Shown here piece after piece: positions 28,291 through 37,622 of a DNA stretch of 64,000 nt. The notes beneath the pieces are model-generated. The model had not been told where the DNA came from and did not search any database. It saw nothing but the letters and a program-made list of their open reading frames with translations. The position numbers were made by a program, and so were the translations under genes. The number at the start of each line of letters is the position of its first letter. Within the stretch, counting starts at the first letter, position 1. Source of the DNA: Roseibium aggregatum (GTDB lineage: Bacteria; Pseudomonadota; Alphaproteobacteria; Rhizobiales; Stappiaceae); assembly GCF_014692675.1 (NCBI RefSeq), contig NZ_JABFCZ010000030.1, forward strand, positions 1 through 64,000, read 5' to 3'.

Positions 28291-29940
28291 TCAATGCCTT
28301 GTGACGATTTCCGGACCCATCAGCCAGTAGGGCAGCCAGGTGGAAAGCCCCGGGATGTAGGTCACCATCACCAGGAACACCATCAGGATCGCCACGAAGG
28401 GGGCCGCGGCGCGAACCACGCGGAACAGGCTCATGCCCGTTATCCCCGAGGTCACGAACAGGTTCAGCCCGATCGGCGGGGTGATCATGCCGATTTCCAT
28501 GTTCACCACCATGATGATGCCGAGATGGATCGGGTCGACGCCGAGTTCGAGTCCGATCGGAAACACCACAGGCGCCACGATCAGGAGCAGGCCGGAGGGT
28601 TCCATGAACTGGCCGCCGATCAGGAGCAGGATGTTCACGGCGATCAGGAAGGTGAACCAGTTGAAGCCGACGCCGATCATCCAGTCGGTGATGGCCTGCG
28701 GAATGCGTTCCGAGGTCAGCACATGGGCAAACAGCAGCGCGTTGACGATGATGAACATCAGCATGATCGTCGTCTTCGCCGCGTCCGTCAGCACCTTCTT
28801 GGTATCGCTGTGGAAGCAGCCGGGCAGGAAATAGAACAGGATCAGCCACAGGTTCCGGCCCCAGATCTTGAGCCCTCCCCAAAATGCTTCCGGGAGCTCT
28901 CTCGCTTCAAGCTTTTCGTACCAAAGGGGATAGAGAAAAAGCGCCATCAAAAGCGTGATGATCTCGATTATGCCTGCAACCGCAATCCGGAATTCATACC
29001 CGAACTCAATTCCCAGATTTGCCAGCAGAGCACACAAGACGAGCCAGGCGATCGCAACAGGTGCGCAAGCGAATACGAACAAGGTCAGCGTCAGGGTTTT
29101 AAAGCCCGATATCGCCTTTTCTCCTGTGTCCTCCGTGTACCACGGGTGCTCTTTCAGCGGCCCCATATCGCGGTAAATGAAGACCGCGATAAAAAAGGCA
29201 TAAACGGCGGCGACAGCGGCGGCTTCCGTCGGCGTGAAGATGCCGGCGTAGATACCGCCTAGGATGATGACGATCAGAAGCAGGCCGAAGGCGGCTTCGC
29301 CGGCCGACGACATGACCTCGCTCAAGCCGGCGAAAGGTTGTTTCGGCATGTTTTTCATGCGGGCGTTGACGTAGATCGCGATCATCAGCATCAGGCCGGC
29401 GACGAGCCCGGGGATGACGCCCGCCAGGAACATGCGGCCGACGGAAACGTCGGTTGCGGCGGCATAGACGACCATGACGATGGACGGCGGGATGAGGATG
29501 CCGAGCGTGCCCGCATTGGCAATGACACCGGCGGCGAATTCCTTGGTGTAGCCGACCTGGCGCATGCCGGCGATGGCGATGGTGCCGATGGCAACCACCG
29601 TCGCCGGCGACGATCCGGACAGGGCCGCGAACAGCATGCACGAAAACACCGCCGCGATCGCCAGACCGCCGCGCACATGGCCGACACAGGCGATGGCGAA
29701 GCGGATGATGCGCCGGGCGACGCCCCCCGTCGACATGAAGGCCGAAGCCAGAATGAAGAAGGGAATGGCGAGCAGTGTGTAGTTCTGCGATGCGGTGAAC
29801 AGTTGCAGCGCGACCGAGGAAATCGAGTCGTGCGAGAAAAAGGCAATAGCGATGACGCTGGACAGGCCCAGCGAGATCGCAATCGGAACGCCCAGGAACA
29901 AAAGTCCCAGGACCATGACGAAAAGGACTGCGGCTTCCAT
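28291..29940 (-). CDS. dctM: TRAP transporter large permease DctM with a central insertion
   Basis: The 549-residue protein is the 12-helix-type large membrane subunit of a TRAP transporter, which imports an organic acid with sodium. The conserved ALSGSSPATVVAIGTIAI (near residue 107), TLGILIPPSIVMVVYA (145) and TPTEAAAVAAVYAF (236) segments are present, as is ITPPIGLNLFV near the C-terminus. Most DctM proteins have about 425-440 residues. Here about 120 residues (roughly 258-382), including two hydrophobic segments, are inserted before TDAAKTTIMLM. It starts ten bases after dctQ ends. Confidence 0.88.
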   Translation of the reverse strand: MEAAVLFVMVLGLLFLGVPIAISLGLSSVIAIAFFSHDSISSVALQLFTASQNYTLLAIPFFILASAFMSTGGVARRIIRFAIACVGHVRGGLAIAAVFSCMLFAALSGSSPATVVAIGTIAIAGMRQVGYTKEFAAGVIANAGTLGILIPPSIVMVVYAAATDVSVGRMFLAGVIPGLVAGLMLMIAIYVNARMKNMPKQPFAGLSEVMSSAGEAAFGLLLIVIILGGIYAGIFTPTEAAAVAAVYAFFIAVFIYRDMGPLKEHPWYTEDTGEKAISGFKTLTLTLFVFACAPVAIAWLVLCALLANLGIEFGYEFRIAVAGIIEIITLLMALFLYPLWYEKLEARELPEAFWGGLKIWGRNLWLILFYFLPGCFHSDTKKVLTDAAKTTIMLMFIIVNALLFAHVLTSERIPQAITDWMIGVGFNWFTFLIAVNILLLIGGQFMEPSGLLLIVAPVVFPIGLELGVDPIHLGIIMVVNMEIGMITPPIGLNLFVTSGITGMSLFRVVRAAAPFVAILMVFLVMVTYIPGLSTWLPYWLMGPEIVTRH

Positions 29941-29950
29941 GATTTCCCCC

Positions 29951-30571
29951 TCAGTCCTTCAGCGCATCTTTGTTTTCGGCAACGAGGTCTTCCGCCTCGT
30001 GGGCCGCAATCACCATTTCACGTTCGCCGGTGACGATCTGCCAGACCGCCTGGATAGAGCGGAACGCCAGCAGCCCCAGGCCGAGCGGCAGCATCAGGTA
30101 GGCAATCCAGCGCTGGACGCGGTCCTTGGTGCCGAAAACTTCCTGCATGAAATCCGGATAGCGAAGATCGTCGAGCCCGATGCCGATCTTGTACATCTTC
30201 ATCCAGTAGTCGATCGCGCCGCCGCGGGCATGGGCGCCGAAGACCTGCAGCCAGTCGGAATAAAGAAGGATGATCGCATAGGCGACGGCGCAAAGGGCGC
30301 CGAACACGGCAAAGGCACGGAAGATCGGACGCGGGAACAAGCGGATGATCGCATCGACGCCCAGATGCGCGCCGATCTTGATGCCGTAGCTCATGCCGAA
30401 AAGGATCAGCCAGGCGAACAGGATCCGCGTGAATTCCAGCGCCCCGCCCCAGCCGGCATTGAAGCCGTAGCGCGCGACCACCTGCGTGAATGAAACGATG
30501 GTCATGGCTGCGAGCAAAAACGCAAGCACGCTTTCCTCAAAGCGCGTGACCCAATTGTCGACGCGTTTCAT
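29951..30571 (-). CDS. dctQ: TRAP transporter small permease DctQ
   Basis: The 206-residue membrane protein has four hydrophobic helices and the DctQ motif region GGALEFTRILFAWLILFGMSYGIKIGAHLGVD (about residues 40-72). It forms the membrane complex with DctM. It is longer than the usual 160-180 residues because of a charged loop around residues 110-140 and a charged C-terminal tail. Confidence 0.88.
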   Translation of the reverse strand: MKRVDNWVTRFEESVLAFLLAAMTIVSFTQVVARYGFNAGWGGALEFTRILFAWLILFGMSYGIKIGAHLGVDAIIRLFPRPIFRAFAVFGALCAVAYAIILLYSDWLQVFGAHARGGAIDYWMKMYKIGIGLDDLRYPDFMQEVFGTKDRVQRWIAYLMLPLGLGLLAFRSIQAVWQIVTGEREMVIAAHEAEDLVAENKDALKD

Positions 30572-30640
30572 GTGTCCTCCCCCCCGAGCCGGGCCCGGCT
30601 CCGGTCTTATCGAATTTCTGTTTCTTGTCCCGGATCGGTG

Positions 30641-30666
30641 CGGGAAGGCCTTATCCGGCCTTCCCG
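30641..30666. terminator. Intercistronic hairpin between dctP and dctQ
   Basis: CGGGAAGGCC and GGCCTTCCCG form a perfect ten-base-pair stem with a six-base loop just after the dctP stop. No T-run follows on the minus strand, so partial termination or mRNA stabilisation, giving more binding protein than permease, is likely. Confidence 0.6.
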
Positions 30667-30683
30667 CTTCCTGTCAGCTTCAA

Positions 30684-31691
30684 TCAGCTCGCGTCGTTCG
30701 AAGCCTGTGCGGCCTCGATCAGATCGGTGCCGATGTCGCCTTCGAACTTGGTCCAGACGGGCTTCATGGTTTCGACCCAGACCTTGCGCTGTTCAGGGGT
30801 CAGCACGCGGATGGTGGTGCCGGCGTCCAGGATGCGCTGACGGTTCATGGCTTCCTTCTCGGCAACCTTGGCATTGGCGGCCAGGGTCACTTCGTTAACG
30901 ATGGTCAGGAACTGGTCACGAATTTCCGGATCCAGGCCCTTCAGCCACTCGTCGGAGGTCACCAGCAGATAGGCCAAGGACTGGTGGTTGGTCTCGGTCA
31001 CACCGTCCTGAACCTCGAAGAACTTCTTGGTGTAGATGTTCGACCAGGTGTTTTCCTGACCGTCGACAACGCCGGTCTGCAGGGCGCCGTAGACTTCCTT
31101 GAAGGCAAGCTTCTGGGCATTGGCGCCCATGGCTTCGATCATGGCGACCGCCACGTCAGAGGTCTGCACGCGGAACTTCAGGCCTGCGGCATCGGTCGGC
31201 AGCAGCAGAGGCTTGTTGGCCGAAAACTGCTTCATGCCCGACATCCAGTAGCCGAGACCGGTGTAGCCGACGTCGGTCATGGAATTCAGAAGACCCTTGC
31301 CGGCGTCACTCTGGGTGAAGCGGCCGACCGCGTTCAGGTCCTGGAACAGGAACGGCAGGTCGAACAGGCGGAACTTCTTGGTGTAGGCCTCGAACTTGGA
31401 CAGCGACGGGGCTGCAAGCTGGACGTCGCCGAGCAGCAGCGCTTCCATGACCTTGTCGTCGTCGAAAAGCTGCGAGTTCGGGAACACCTGCATGCAGGCC
31501 TTGCCGTCCATTTCCTTGTTGACGCGGTCCGCCAGCATGGTCGCGGCGTCGCCCTTCGGGTGACCGGTTGCCGCCACCACGTGGCTGAACTTGATGACGA
31601 TTTCGCCGTCGCTGCATTCGTCAGCCGCGAAGGCTGCGCCGGACAAAGCGAAAGTGGCCGCGGTTGCCGCAGCCAGAACGAATTTTTTCAT
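30684..31691 (-). CDS. dctP: TRAP transporter substrate-binding protein DctP
   Basis: The 335-residue protein has a signal peptide (MKKFVLAAATAATFALSGAAFA) and the DctP fold. Conserved features are the FSHVVAATGHPKGDAA start, FRLFDLPFLFQD near residue 95, and LKFRVQTSDV with the substrate-binding arginine near residue 155. GVVDGQENTWSNI follows near 195. It should bind a C4-dicarboxylate or a similar acid in the periplasm. The ATG at 31691 follows GGAGGACATCC. A consensus sigma-54 promoter and two dyads lie upstream, and dctBD genes are encoded on the same strand further upstream. Confidence 0.92.
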   Translation of the reverse strand: MKKFVLAAATAATFALSGAAFAADECSDGEIVIKFSHVVAATGHPKGDAATMLADRVNKEMDGKACMQVFPNSQLFDDDKVMEALLLGDVQLAAPSLSKFEAYTKKFRLFDLPFLFQDLNAVGRFTQSDAGKGLLNSMTDVGYTGLGYWMSGMKQFSANKPLLLPTDAAGLKFRVQTSDVAVAMIEAMGANAQKLAFKEVYGALQTGVVDGQENTWSNIYTKKFFEVQDGVTETNHQSLAYLLVTSDEWLKGLDPEIRDQFLTIVNEVTLAANAKVAEKEAMNRQRILDAGTTIRVLTPEQRKVWVETMKPVWTKFEGDIGTDLIEAAQASNDAS

Positions 31692-31769
31692 GGATGTCCT
31701 CCCAGACATTTCCTGTCACTCCGGATGCGAATGCACCCGGCTGCGCGGTACTCACGCTGGGCCCATTAT

Positions 31770-31785
31770 AGCAACGGCCGTGCCA
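31770..31785 (-). promoter_or_regulatory. Sigma-54 promoter of dctPQM
   Basis: On the minus strand the sequence reads TGGCACG-N4-TTGCT, an exact match to the -24/-12 consensus with GG and GC correctly spaced. Transcription would start near 31758, about 65 bases before the dctP ATG. The nearby DctD has the GAFTGA sigma-54 contact motif. Confidence 0.85.
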
Positions 31786-31860
31786 GACGGCCGGAAGCCT
31801 TAAGATTTCAGCAATAATTGAAGAAATCACGCCACGCGCGCCACCGGAATGGCCGGAAGC

Positions 31861-31910
31861 GTGTCGGTCCCGACCCACGAAGCAGAGCAAATGTGTCGAA
31901 ATCGACACAT
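31861..31910. promoter_or_regulatory. Tandem dyads upstream of the sigma-54 promoter (candidate DctD sites)
   Basis: A perfect dyad ATGTGTCGA-AA-TCGACACAT lies at 31891-31910. A second related dyad GTGTCGG-TC-CCGACCC (six of seven pairs) lies at 31861-31876. Their centres are 32 bases apart, about three helical turns, and they lie 75-140 bases upstream of the -24 element. This arrangement is that of an enhancer for an NtrC-type activator, most likely DctD. Confidence 0.65.
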
Positions 31911-31915
31911 AAATA

Positions 31916-32836
31916 CTAGTGGAACCGCAGGCCTCCGGTGGCCGGGTCATGGCGAGCCGGCGCCGTCAGGTGCCGGAGCTTGTCCGGATTTCGGGTGATG
32001 TAGATCCGGTCCACCGTGCCCTCCGGCGTGTAACCGATTGTCATGGCGGTCACGACGGTGTCTGCGTCCAGAATGACGAGCCCACCGATGCCGTTGACCT
32101 CGCGCCGCTCGATCCTGGCATCCGCCCAGAGCCGGCCGAGAACACGGGCAATGAACTTGCCGACAAGCTCCGGACCTTCCAGCACCCGGCTGATGGCCGT
32201 TGCCTTGCCGCCGCCGTCCGTTCTCAGGCTGACGGTCTCGGCCAGAAGATCGCCGAGTTGATCGGCAGTGCCGGTGACAAGGGCGTTCTGGAAGGCCGCC
32301 AGAAACGCCTCCTGCTGTTCGGCGGACGGCGCGAACCGCGCCTGATCCTGCCGGACGGATTTCGCGGCCCTGGACACAAGTTGCCGGCAGGCCGCCTCCT
32401 TTATTCCAAGTGTGCGGGCGACCTCGTCATAGGGCTTGCCGAAAATTTCCCTGAGCAGAAAGGCGGCGCGCTCCTTTGGCGTCAGCCGCTCCAGAAGCAG
32501 GAGAAAGGCGGTGGTCAGCGACTGGGCCCGGTCGAGATCCTCCTCCTGGATGGAAATCGTCTCGGTCTGCAGGGGTTCCGGGATCCAGGGGCCGACGTAG
32601 CTCATCCGCGTCCTCGACGCCGATTTGAGAATGTCCAGGCAGCGGTTGGTGCAGACAGTCACAAGCCAGGCTTCCGGGTTGCGGATGCCGGCCAGATCCG
32701 CCGCCTGCCATTTGAGAAACGTGTCCTGAACCGCATCTTCCGCATCGGCCACGACACCGAGCATACGGTAAGCGAGGCCCATCAGCTGGGGCCTCGCATC
32801 CTCGAACCGTTTCGTTTTGGTCTCGAGCGTCTTCAT
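31916..32836 (-). CDS. ECF41-group RNA polymerase sigma factor
   Basis: The 306-residue protein has sigma region 2 (LMGLAYRMLGVVADAEDAVQDTFLKW) and region 4 (PYDEVARTLGIKEAACRQLVSRAAKSV). A SnoaL-like C-terminal extension follows. YVGPWIPEP, DGGGKATA and the final NPDKL are hallmarks of the ECF41 group, in which the extension regulates sigma activity in place of a separate anti-sigma factor. It starts one base after the stop of the carboxymuconolactone decarboxylase-like gene, the usual ECF41 partner. An ECF41-type promoter stands before that gene, so the pair is probably autoregulated. Confidence 0.92.
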   Translation of the reverse strand: MKTLETKTKRFEDARPQLMGLAYRMLGVVADAEDAVQDTFLKWQAADLAGIRNPEAWLVTVCTNRCLDILKSASRTRMSYVGPWIPEPLQTETISIQEEDLDRAQSLTTAFLLLLERLTPKERAAFLLREIFGKPYDEVARTLGIKEAACRQLVSRAAKSVRQDQARFAPSAEQQEAFLAAFQNALVTGTADQLGDLLAETVSLRTDGGGKATAISRVLEGPELVGKFIARVLGRLWADARIERREVNGIGGLVILDADTVVTAMTIGYTPEGTVDRIYITRNPDKLRHLTAPARHDPATGGLRFH

Positions 32837-32837
32837 C

Positions 32838-33269
32838 TCAGTGATTGGAGATTCCGATCCGGTTCCACAGGTTGATCATGGCCGCGGCCGCGGTGATCGC
32901 GCTGATTTCCTCGTCGGTGAAATGTTGCTGAAGGTCAGCGCGCAACCGGCCATAGTCCTCCTTGTCGTCAAGCCGCGTCAGCGCCTCGGTCCAGGCAAGG
33001 GCTGCCCTTTCGGCGTCGGTGAAGTCGTCCACATGACGCCAGACCACCAGGCGTTCGAGGCGATCGGCGGTTTCCCCGTCCTTGCGCGCTTCGGCGTTAT
33101 GCATCTTCACGCAAAAAGCGCATTCGTTGATCTGGGAGGCACGCAGCTTCACCAGATGATGCAGTCTGCCGTCGAGCGGCGTCTTGCAGATCCGGGCATG
33201 GGCTTCGGCGAAGGCCCTCAAAACGTCCGGGATATGCTGCTCATGATTGATTAAGGCTGCAGATGTCAT
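32838..33269 (-). CDS. Carboxymuconolactone decarboxylase/AhpD-like protein
   Basis: The 143-residue protein belongs to the AhpD/CMD family. The active-site motif is INECAFCVKMHNAEAR near residue 60, with the CxxC pair and following histidine, suggesting peroxidase or disulfide chemistry. Proteins of this kind are the standard neighbours of ECF41 sigma factors. The ATG at 33269 is preferred to 33338 because the latter lies upstream of the predicted transcription start of the ECF41 promoter. Its physiological substrate is unknown. Confidence 0.9.
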   Translation of the reverse strand: MTSAALINHEQHIPDVLRAFAEAHARICKTPLDGRLHHLVKLRASQINECAFCVKMHNAEARKDGETADRLERLVVWRHVDDFTDAERAALAWTEALTRLDDKEDYGRLRADLQQHFTDEEISAITAAAAMINLWNRIGISNH

Positions 33270-33310
33270 CGATGTCTTCCATTCTGATGTGAACTCATTG
33301 ACACCCGAAC

Positions 33311-33337
33311 GACGAGCCAATTTGCCCAACTGTGACA
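33311..33337 (-). promoter_or_regulatory. ECF41-type promoter
   Basis: The minus strand reads TGTCACA (33337-33331), a 16-base spacer and CGTC (33314-33311). This is the -35/-10 pair described for ECF41 target promoters. Transcription would begin near 33305 and cover the CMD-like and sigma factor genes. Confidence 0.8.
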
Positions 33338-33349
33338 TCGGATCCGGAT

Positions 33350-34687
33350 TTAATCGGCCGAAATCATGTCTTCCTTCGCAAGACCGTATTTGCGCATCTT
33401 TTCGTAGAGCGCTTTTCGCGACAGGCCGAGGCCCTCGTAGGTCTCCTTGATCACCCCGCCGTTCTTCTTCAGTTCGGCGGCGATCAGCGCCTTTTCGTAG
33501 GCCGCCACCTGATCGAACAGGCTGGCGCCGCTGCCGTTCGAGGCGGTGGCTTCGGTTTCCAGCCCGAGCACGAAGCGGTCGGCGACATTGCGCAATTCGC
33601 GCACATTGCCGGGCCAGTCGTGTGCCATGAGTTTTGCCAGGAAACTGTCCGGCATGTCCGGAATCTCGCGCCGGTAGCGGGCCCGGGCCTCGACGGCGAG
33701 GTGCTGGAACAGGAGCGGAATGTCCTCCAGCCGATCGCGCAACGGCGGGATCGCCACCGTGACCACGTTGAGCCGGTAGAAGAGATCCAGCCGGAACCGG
33801 CCGTCGCGGCCCGCCGCCTCAAGGTCTTCCTTGGTGGCGGCGATGAAGCGCACGTCGAGATCGATGGACTTGTTGGAGCCGAGCCGTTCGATGGTCCGGG
33901 TCTCGATCACCCGGAGCAGCTTGACCTGCAGTTCCAGCGGCATGGATTCGATCTCGTCGAGAAACACCGTGCCGCCATGGGCATGTTCCAGCTTGCCGAT
34001 GCGCTGGCCGCTGGCGCCGGTAAAGGCGCCCTTCTCGTGGCCGAAGAGTTCGGATTCGATGATTTCGGCCGGCAAGGCGCCGCAATTGAGCGCCACGAAG
34101 GGCCGGGACCGGCGCGGGCCCTCGTCATGCAGCGCCCGGGCGACCACTTCCTTGCCCGACCCGGTCTCGCCCAGGATCAGGACATCCGCGTCGGTCGGGG
34201 CAAGCGCTGCCACCGTACGACGCAACTGGTCCATGGCCGGCGCCCGTCCGACCAACCGCCCCTCGATCCCGGTCCGGTCGGCCAGTTCCTCGCGCAGCTT
34301 GCGGTTTTCCAGCACCAGACGGCGCTTGTCGAGCGCCCGGTCGACGACCGAGGCCAGGCTCGACACCGAAAACGGCTTTTCCATGAAGTCGTAGGCGCCG
34401 GCACGCATGGCCTCGACCGCAAGCGGCACGTCGCCGTGGCCGGTGATCAGGACCACCGGCAGCGCAGGGTCGATCTCGAACGCCTTGCGCATGACCTGGA
34501 AGCCGTCCTCGCCGGGCATGCGGATATCGGTGACCAGCACCCCGTAGAAGTCTCGGGTGATGCGCTCCAGCGCATCTTCCGGATTGCCCGTCGCCATCAC
34601 CGTCTGGCCGCTGAGTTCCAGCCCTTGGGTCAGCGAGGCCCGGAGATCTTCTTCGTCGTCAATTAGCAGGACGCAGGCCTGATCCAT
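33350..34687 (-). CDS. dctD: C4-dicarboxylate response regulator DctD (NtrC family)
   Basis: The 445-residue protein has a receiver domain (phospho-acceptor aspartate in VLVTDIRMPGEDG, near residue 54) and an AAA+ domain (GETGSGKE near 172, the sigma-54 contact loop GAFTGA near 235, GGTVFLDEI near 254). A Fis-type helix-turn-helix lies at the C-terminus (VIKETYEGLGLSRKALYEKMRKYG). It activates sigma-54 promoters after phosphorylation by DctB. The gene follows dctB by six bases. The likely target is the dctPQM promoter at 31770-31785. Confidence 0.9.
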   Translation of the reverse strand: MDQACVLLIDDEEDLRASLTQGLELSGQTVMATGNPEDALERITRDFYGVLVTDIRMPGEDGFQVMRKAFEIDPALPVVLITGHGDVPLAVEAMRAGAYDFMEKPFSVSSLASVVDRALDKRRLVLENRKLREELADRTGIEGRLVGRAPAMDQLRRTVAALAPTDADVLILGETGSGKEVVARALHDEGPRRSRPFVALNCGALPAEIIESELFGHEKGAFTGASGQRIGKLEHAHGGTVFLDEIESMPLELQVKLLRVIETRTIERLGSNKSIDLDVRFIAATKEDLEAAGRDGRFRLDLFYRLNVVTVAIPPLRDRLEDIPLLFQHLAVEARARYRREIPDMPDSFLAKLMAHDWPGNVRELRNVADRFVLGLETEATASNGSGASLFDQVAAYEKALIAAELKKNGGVIKETYEGLGLSRKALYEKMRKYGLAKEDMISAD

Positions 34688-34693
34688 CTGGTT

Positions 34694-36484
34694 CTATTCC
34701 GCAGCTATGGTTTTCTCACCGGCGACCGGCAGCCGGATCGTGAATTCCGCTCCGCCCGCATCCGTGTTGCGGGCCGTCAGGGTGCCGGAAAAATCATGGA
34801 CGATCTTGTAGGCGATCGAAAGCCCGAGGCCCAGCCCGGCGCCGGTTTCCTTGGTGGTGAAGAAGGGATCGAAGATATGGGGCAGGGTTTCCGCATCGAT
34901 CCCCTTGCCATTGTCGGTCACCGTCAACCGGACCCGACTTCCCTCCTGCTCCAGCCTGAGCTCGATCTGAGGATCCGGCCGGTCCCTGACCGCATCGAGC
35001 GCATTGGTCATCAGGTTCACGATCACCTGTTCCAGGCGAATGCGTCCGCCGGCAACCACAATGTCTTCCTTCGGCAACCGGGTCTTCAGGGACACCCCGC
35101 TCCGCTTGATCTGCGGCATAACCAGCAACAGCGCCTCGTCAATCGCCTGGCGCAGGGAAACCGGGCGGATATCGGTGCCCGACCGGCGGGAAAAACCCTT
35201 CAGGGTCCGGGCGATTTCGGCCATGCGCGCCACCATGCTGCCGATGCGCGACAGATTTCCGATCGCCTTGTCGGGCGAGCCCCGGGCAATCAGCATTTCC
35301 GCGATTTCCGCGTCAGACCGGATCGCCGCCAGCGGCTGGTTGTACTCGTGACTAAGCGCGGCCGACATCTTGCCCAGCGTCGCGAGCTTCGCCGCCTGGA
35401 CCAGCTCCGCCTGGGCAAGGCGCAGGTCGGCTTCCGCCTGCAGCCGGTCGCGCACCTCCTGTTCCAGCTGCGCATTGGCCTTTCTCAGATCCGCGGTCCG
35501 GCTGCGCACCCGCCGTTCAAGCCGCAGCGCGGCGGCCCTGTCGCGCCTGTGCCGGCGGGCCATTTCCTCGCGCCGCGCCAGCATGGCCCAGACGGCGCCG
35601 CCGGCAATGATGCACAAGAGGATGGCGATCACCATCGCCCGTGCCGACTGACGCCGGGCCTCGGTGGTATCCGCCAGGATCACCACGGACCAGTCCAGCG
35701 CCGGGAGCCTGGTGGCGAGCTGCAGATGGCTCTTGCCGCGGGCCCGGTCCGTCAGTTTCATGACCTCGGTCAATTCGCCGTCGCCATGCGACACGACGAC
35801 ATTGGCCTCCTCCGTCAGCTCCGAGAACTGCCTACCCCGCCAGGCGGGCACATTGGTCACGACCACGGAACCGTGAGGATCGAGGGCGACGATCGGATCC
35901 TTGCTCAGCGCCCAGGCCTGCTCCACATCGGCGAGACCGACCCGCACCGCGATCACGCCCGCCACCGCATCATGCTCGCGGACGGCGGAGGCGAACACAT
36001 AACTTGCCGGCCGGTTTTGCGTGCCCGGCAGGAGCTGGCGCCCGAGCTGTCCCTGGATCGCCTGGCGGAACACGACGCGGATGGCCGCCTTGCCGCTGCC
36101 GGTCGCGATCAGGTCGTTGCTGGTACTGGACACGATCACGTCGCCGTTCAGGTCCAGGAACCAGACTTCCTCGGCGCCTGCCATGCCGGCGGCGATGGCG
36201 GCCACCTGCTTGCCGCGCTCCGCATCGAGGTTGAGAACGATTTCGGCCGCGTCCGGGCCGCGCGCCATCAGCGGCGCCATCAGGCGGAACTTGTCCAGGA
36301 GTTTTTCCAGAACCGCGGCCTGAACGGCAAGGGTCGCGTCGGCCCTCCGCTGAACCTCTCCCAGAAAAAAATCCAGACTGATCAGACCGGTCAGCCACAC
36401 GACCCCGACGCTCACGGCCAGAATGAAACTTGCCGCGAGAAGCTTGATCCTTCGGGTCAGCCGCCGGCGCGTCAAACTGCTCAT
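34694..36484 (-). CDS. dctB: C4-dicarboxylate sensor histidine kinase DctB
   Basis: The 596-residue kinase has a transmembrane helix near residue 20, a long periplasmic sensor region (about 40-275) and a second helix near 285. A coiled coil follows around 320-365, then the dimerisation box with the phospho-histidine ([16 protein letters not shown], near 380). The ATPase domain shows NLMTNALDA and [15 protein letters not shown]. The layout is that of rhizobial DctB, which senses C4-dicarboxylates outside the cell. It is encoded upstream of dctD. TRAP-linked DctB proteins may sense related acids. Confidence 0.88.
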   Translation of the reverse strand: MSSLTRRRLTRRIKLLAASFILAVSVGVVWLTGLISLDFFLGEVQRRADATLAVQAAVLEKLLDKFRLMAPLMARGPDAAEIVLNLDAERGKQVAAIAAGMAGAEEVWFLDLNGDVIVSSTSNDLIATGSGKAAIRVVFRQAIQGQLGRQLLPGTQNRPASYVFASAVREHDAVAGVIAVRVGLADVEQAWALSKDPIVALDPHGSVVVTNVPAWRGRQFSELTEEANVVVSHGDGELTEVMKLTDRARGKSHLQLATRLPALDWSVVILADTTEARRQSARAMVIAILLCIIAGGAVWAMLARREEMARRHRRDRAAALRLERRVRSRTADLRKANAQLEQEVRDRLQAEADLRLAQAELVQAAKLATLGKMSAALSHEYNQPLAAIRSDAEIAEMLIARGSPDKAIGNLSRIGSMVARMAEIARTLKGFSRRSGTDIRPVSLRQAIDEALLLVMPQIKRSGVSLKTRLPKEDIVVAGGRIRLEQVIVNLMTNALDAVRDRPDPQIELRLEQEGSRVRLTVTDNGKGIDAETLPHIFDPFFTTKETGAGLGLGLSIAYKIVHDFSGTLTARNTDAGGAEFTIRLPVAGEKTIAAE

Positions 36485-36491
36485 GGGTCAG

Positions 36492-37622
36492 TTATACCAG
36501 CGTTTGCTGACCTGTCGCGTCTGTCAATTCGGCGCCCAGTGCGGGTGCGCGCTGACGCCTTGCGATGGCAACGCTCTTGATCAGCAGGAACACCGACTTG
36601 CCGGGAGCAAGGCCGAGCCCGGACGCGGAGGCGCGTGTCACGCGCGCTCTGAGGGCCTGATCGCCGACCCTGCAGAGGATTTCGGTATAGGGACCGCTTT
36701 CATCGGTAATGCTGGTGATCGTACCTGCAAGCGCATTGCGGATGCTGAGGTCCTTGGGTTCCGACGTCGCGACCGCCACGTCGCGGGCAAGGATACGCAG
36801 GCGTATGGCCTCGCCCAGCGGCGCGTCGAGCCCGGGCACCTGAACGACCTGGCCGCCGATGTCGACGCTGCTGAGGCCCCATTCCGGATCGATGCGGGAG
36901 ACCACGCCTTCAAGCAGGGCCGAGGCCTCGTGCCGACCGGTCGCCCTGCCGAGATCGACACGGGAGAGAATTTCGGCAACGGGGCCGGAGGCAATCGTCT
37001 TGCCTTCGGAGACGATCACCAGCGTCTGCGACAGGCGGGCAACCTCCTCCATGGCATGGCTGACATAGAGGATCGGGATCCCGGCCTCGCTCCGCAGTCG
37101 GTCGAGATAGGGCAGGATATCCGCCTTGCGGCCCTGGTCGAGCGATGCAAGCGGTTCATCCATCAGCAGGAGCCTTGGCGCCGACAGCAAGGCCCGGCCG
37201 ATCGCCACCCGCTGGCGCTCGCCACCGGACAACCCGCCCGGCTTGCGATCCAGCAAATGGCCGATCCCCAAGAGGTCGACGACTTCTTCAAGGGAGCGGG
37301 TATCGTGGCGGCGCCCGGCCCAGCGCGCGAAGGTCAGATTGGAGCGCACGCTCAGATGCGGAAACAGCCGCGCATCCTGAAAAACCTGACCGACGCGGCG
37401 CGCCCGTGCAGGGACGTCGATGCCGCGTTCGGAATCGAAAAGGACCTCGCCGTTGACCGTGATCCGGCCGCTGTCGGGACGCAGAATTCCGGCGATCATG
37501 TTGGTGATCGTCGACTTGCCCGCGCCGGACTGACCGAACAGGGAGGTCACGCCGGACGTGCCCTGAAACGCGGCCTCGACCCGGAAACTGCCCACGTGAC
37601 CTTTCAGATCGACCTTAAACAT
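36492..37622 (-). CDS. modC: Molybdate ABC transporter ATPase ModC
   Basis: The 376-residue protein is an ABC ATPase with Walker A GQSGAGKST, signature LSGGERQRV and Walker B LLLMDEPLASLD. The C-terminal MOP/TOBE-like domain (about 295-360, with RARVTRASASGLGLAPG) is typical of ModC. It powers molybdate import by ModAB. The ATG at 37622 overlaps the end of modB by eight bases; the longer frame to 37703 would run inside modB. Confidence 0.93.
   Translation of the reverse strand: MFKVDLKGHVGSFRVEAAFQGTSGVTSLFGQSGAGKSTITNMIAGILRPDSGRITVNGEVLFDSERGIDVPARARRVGQVFQDARLFPHLSVRSNLTFARWAGRRHDTRSLEEVVDLLGIGHLLDRKPGGLSGGERQRVAIGRALLSAPRLLLMDEPLASLDQGRKADILPYLDRLRSEAGIPILYVSHAMEEVARLSQTLVIVSEGKTIASGPVAEILSRVDLGRATGRHEASALLEGVVSRIDPEWGLSSVDIGGQVVQVPGLDAPLGEAIRLRILARDVAVATSEPKDLSIRNALAGTITSITDESGPYTEILCRVGDQALRARVTRASASGLGLAPGKSVFLLIKSVAIARRQRAPALGAELTDATGQQTLV

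Noticed and set aside
33270-33338. Longer start for the CMD-like protein
   Set aside because: This start would lie upstream of the transcript start predicted from the ECF41 promoter, and the added residues are not family-like.
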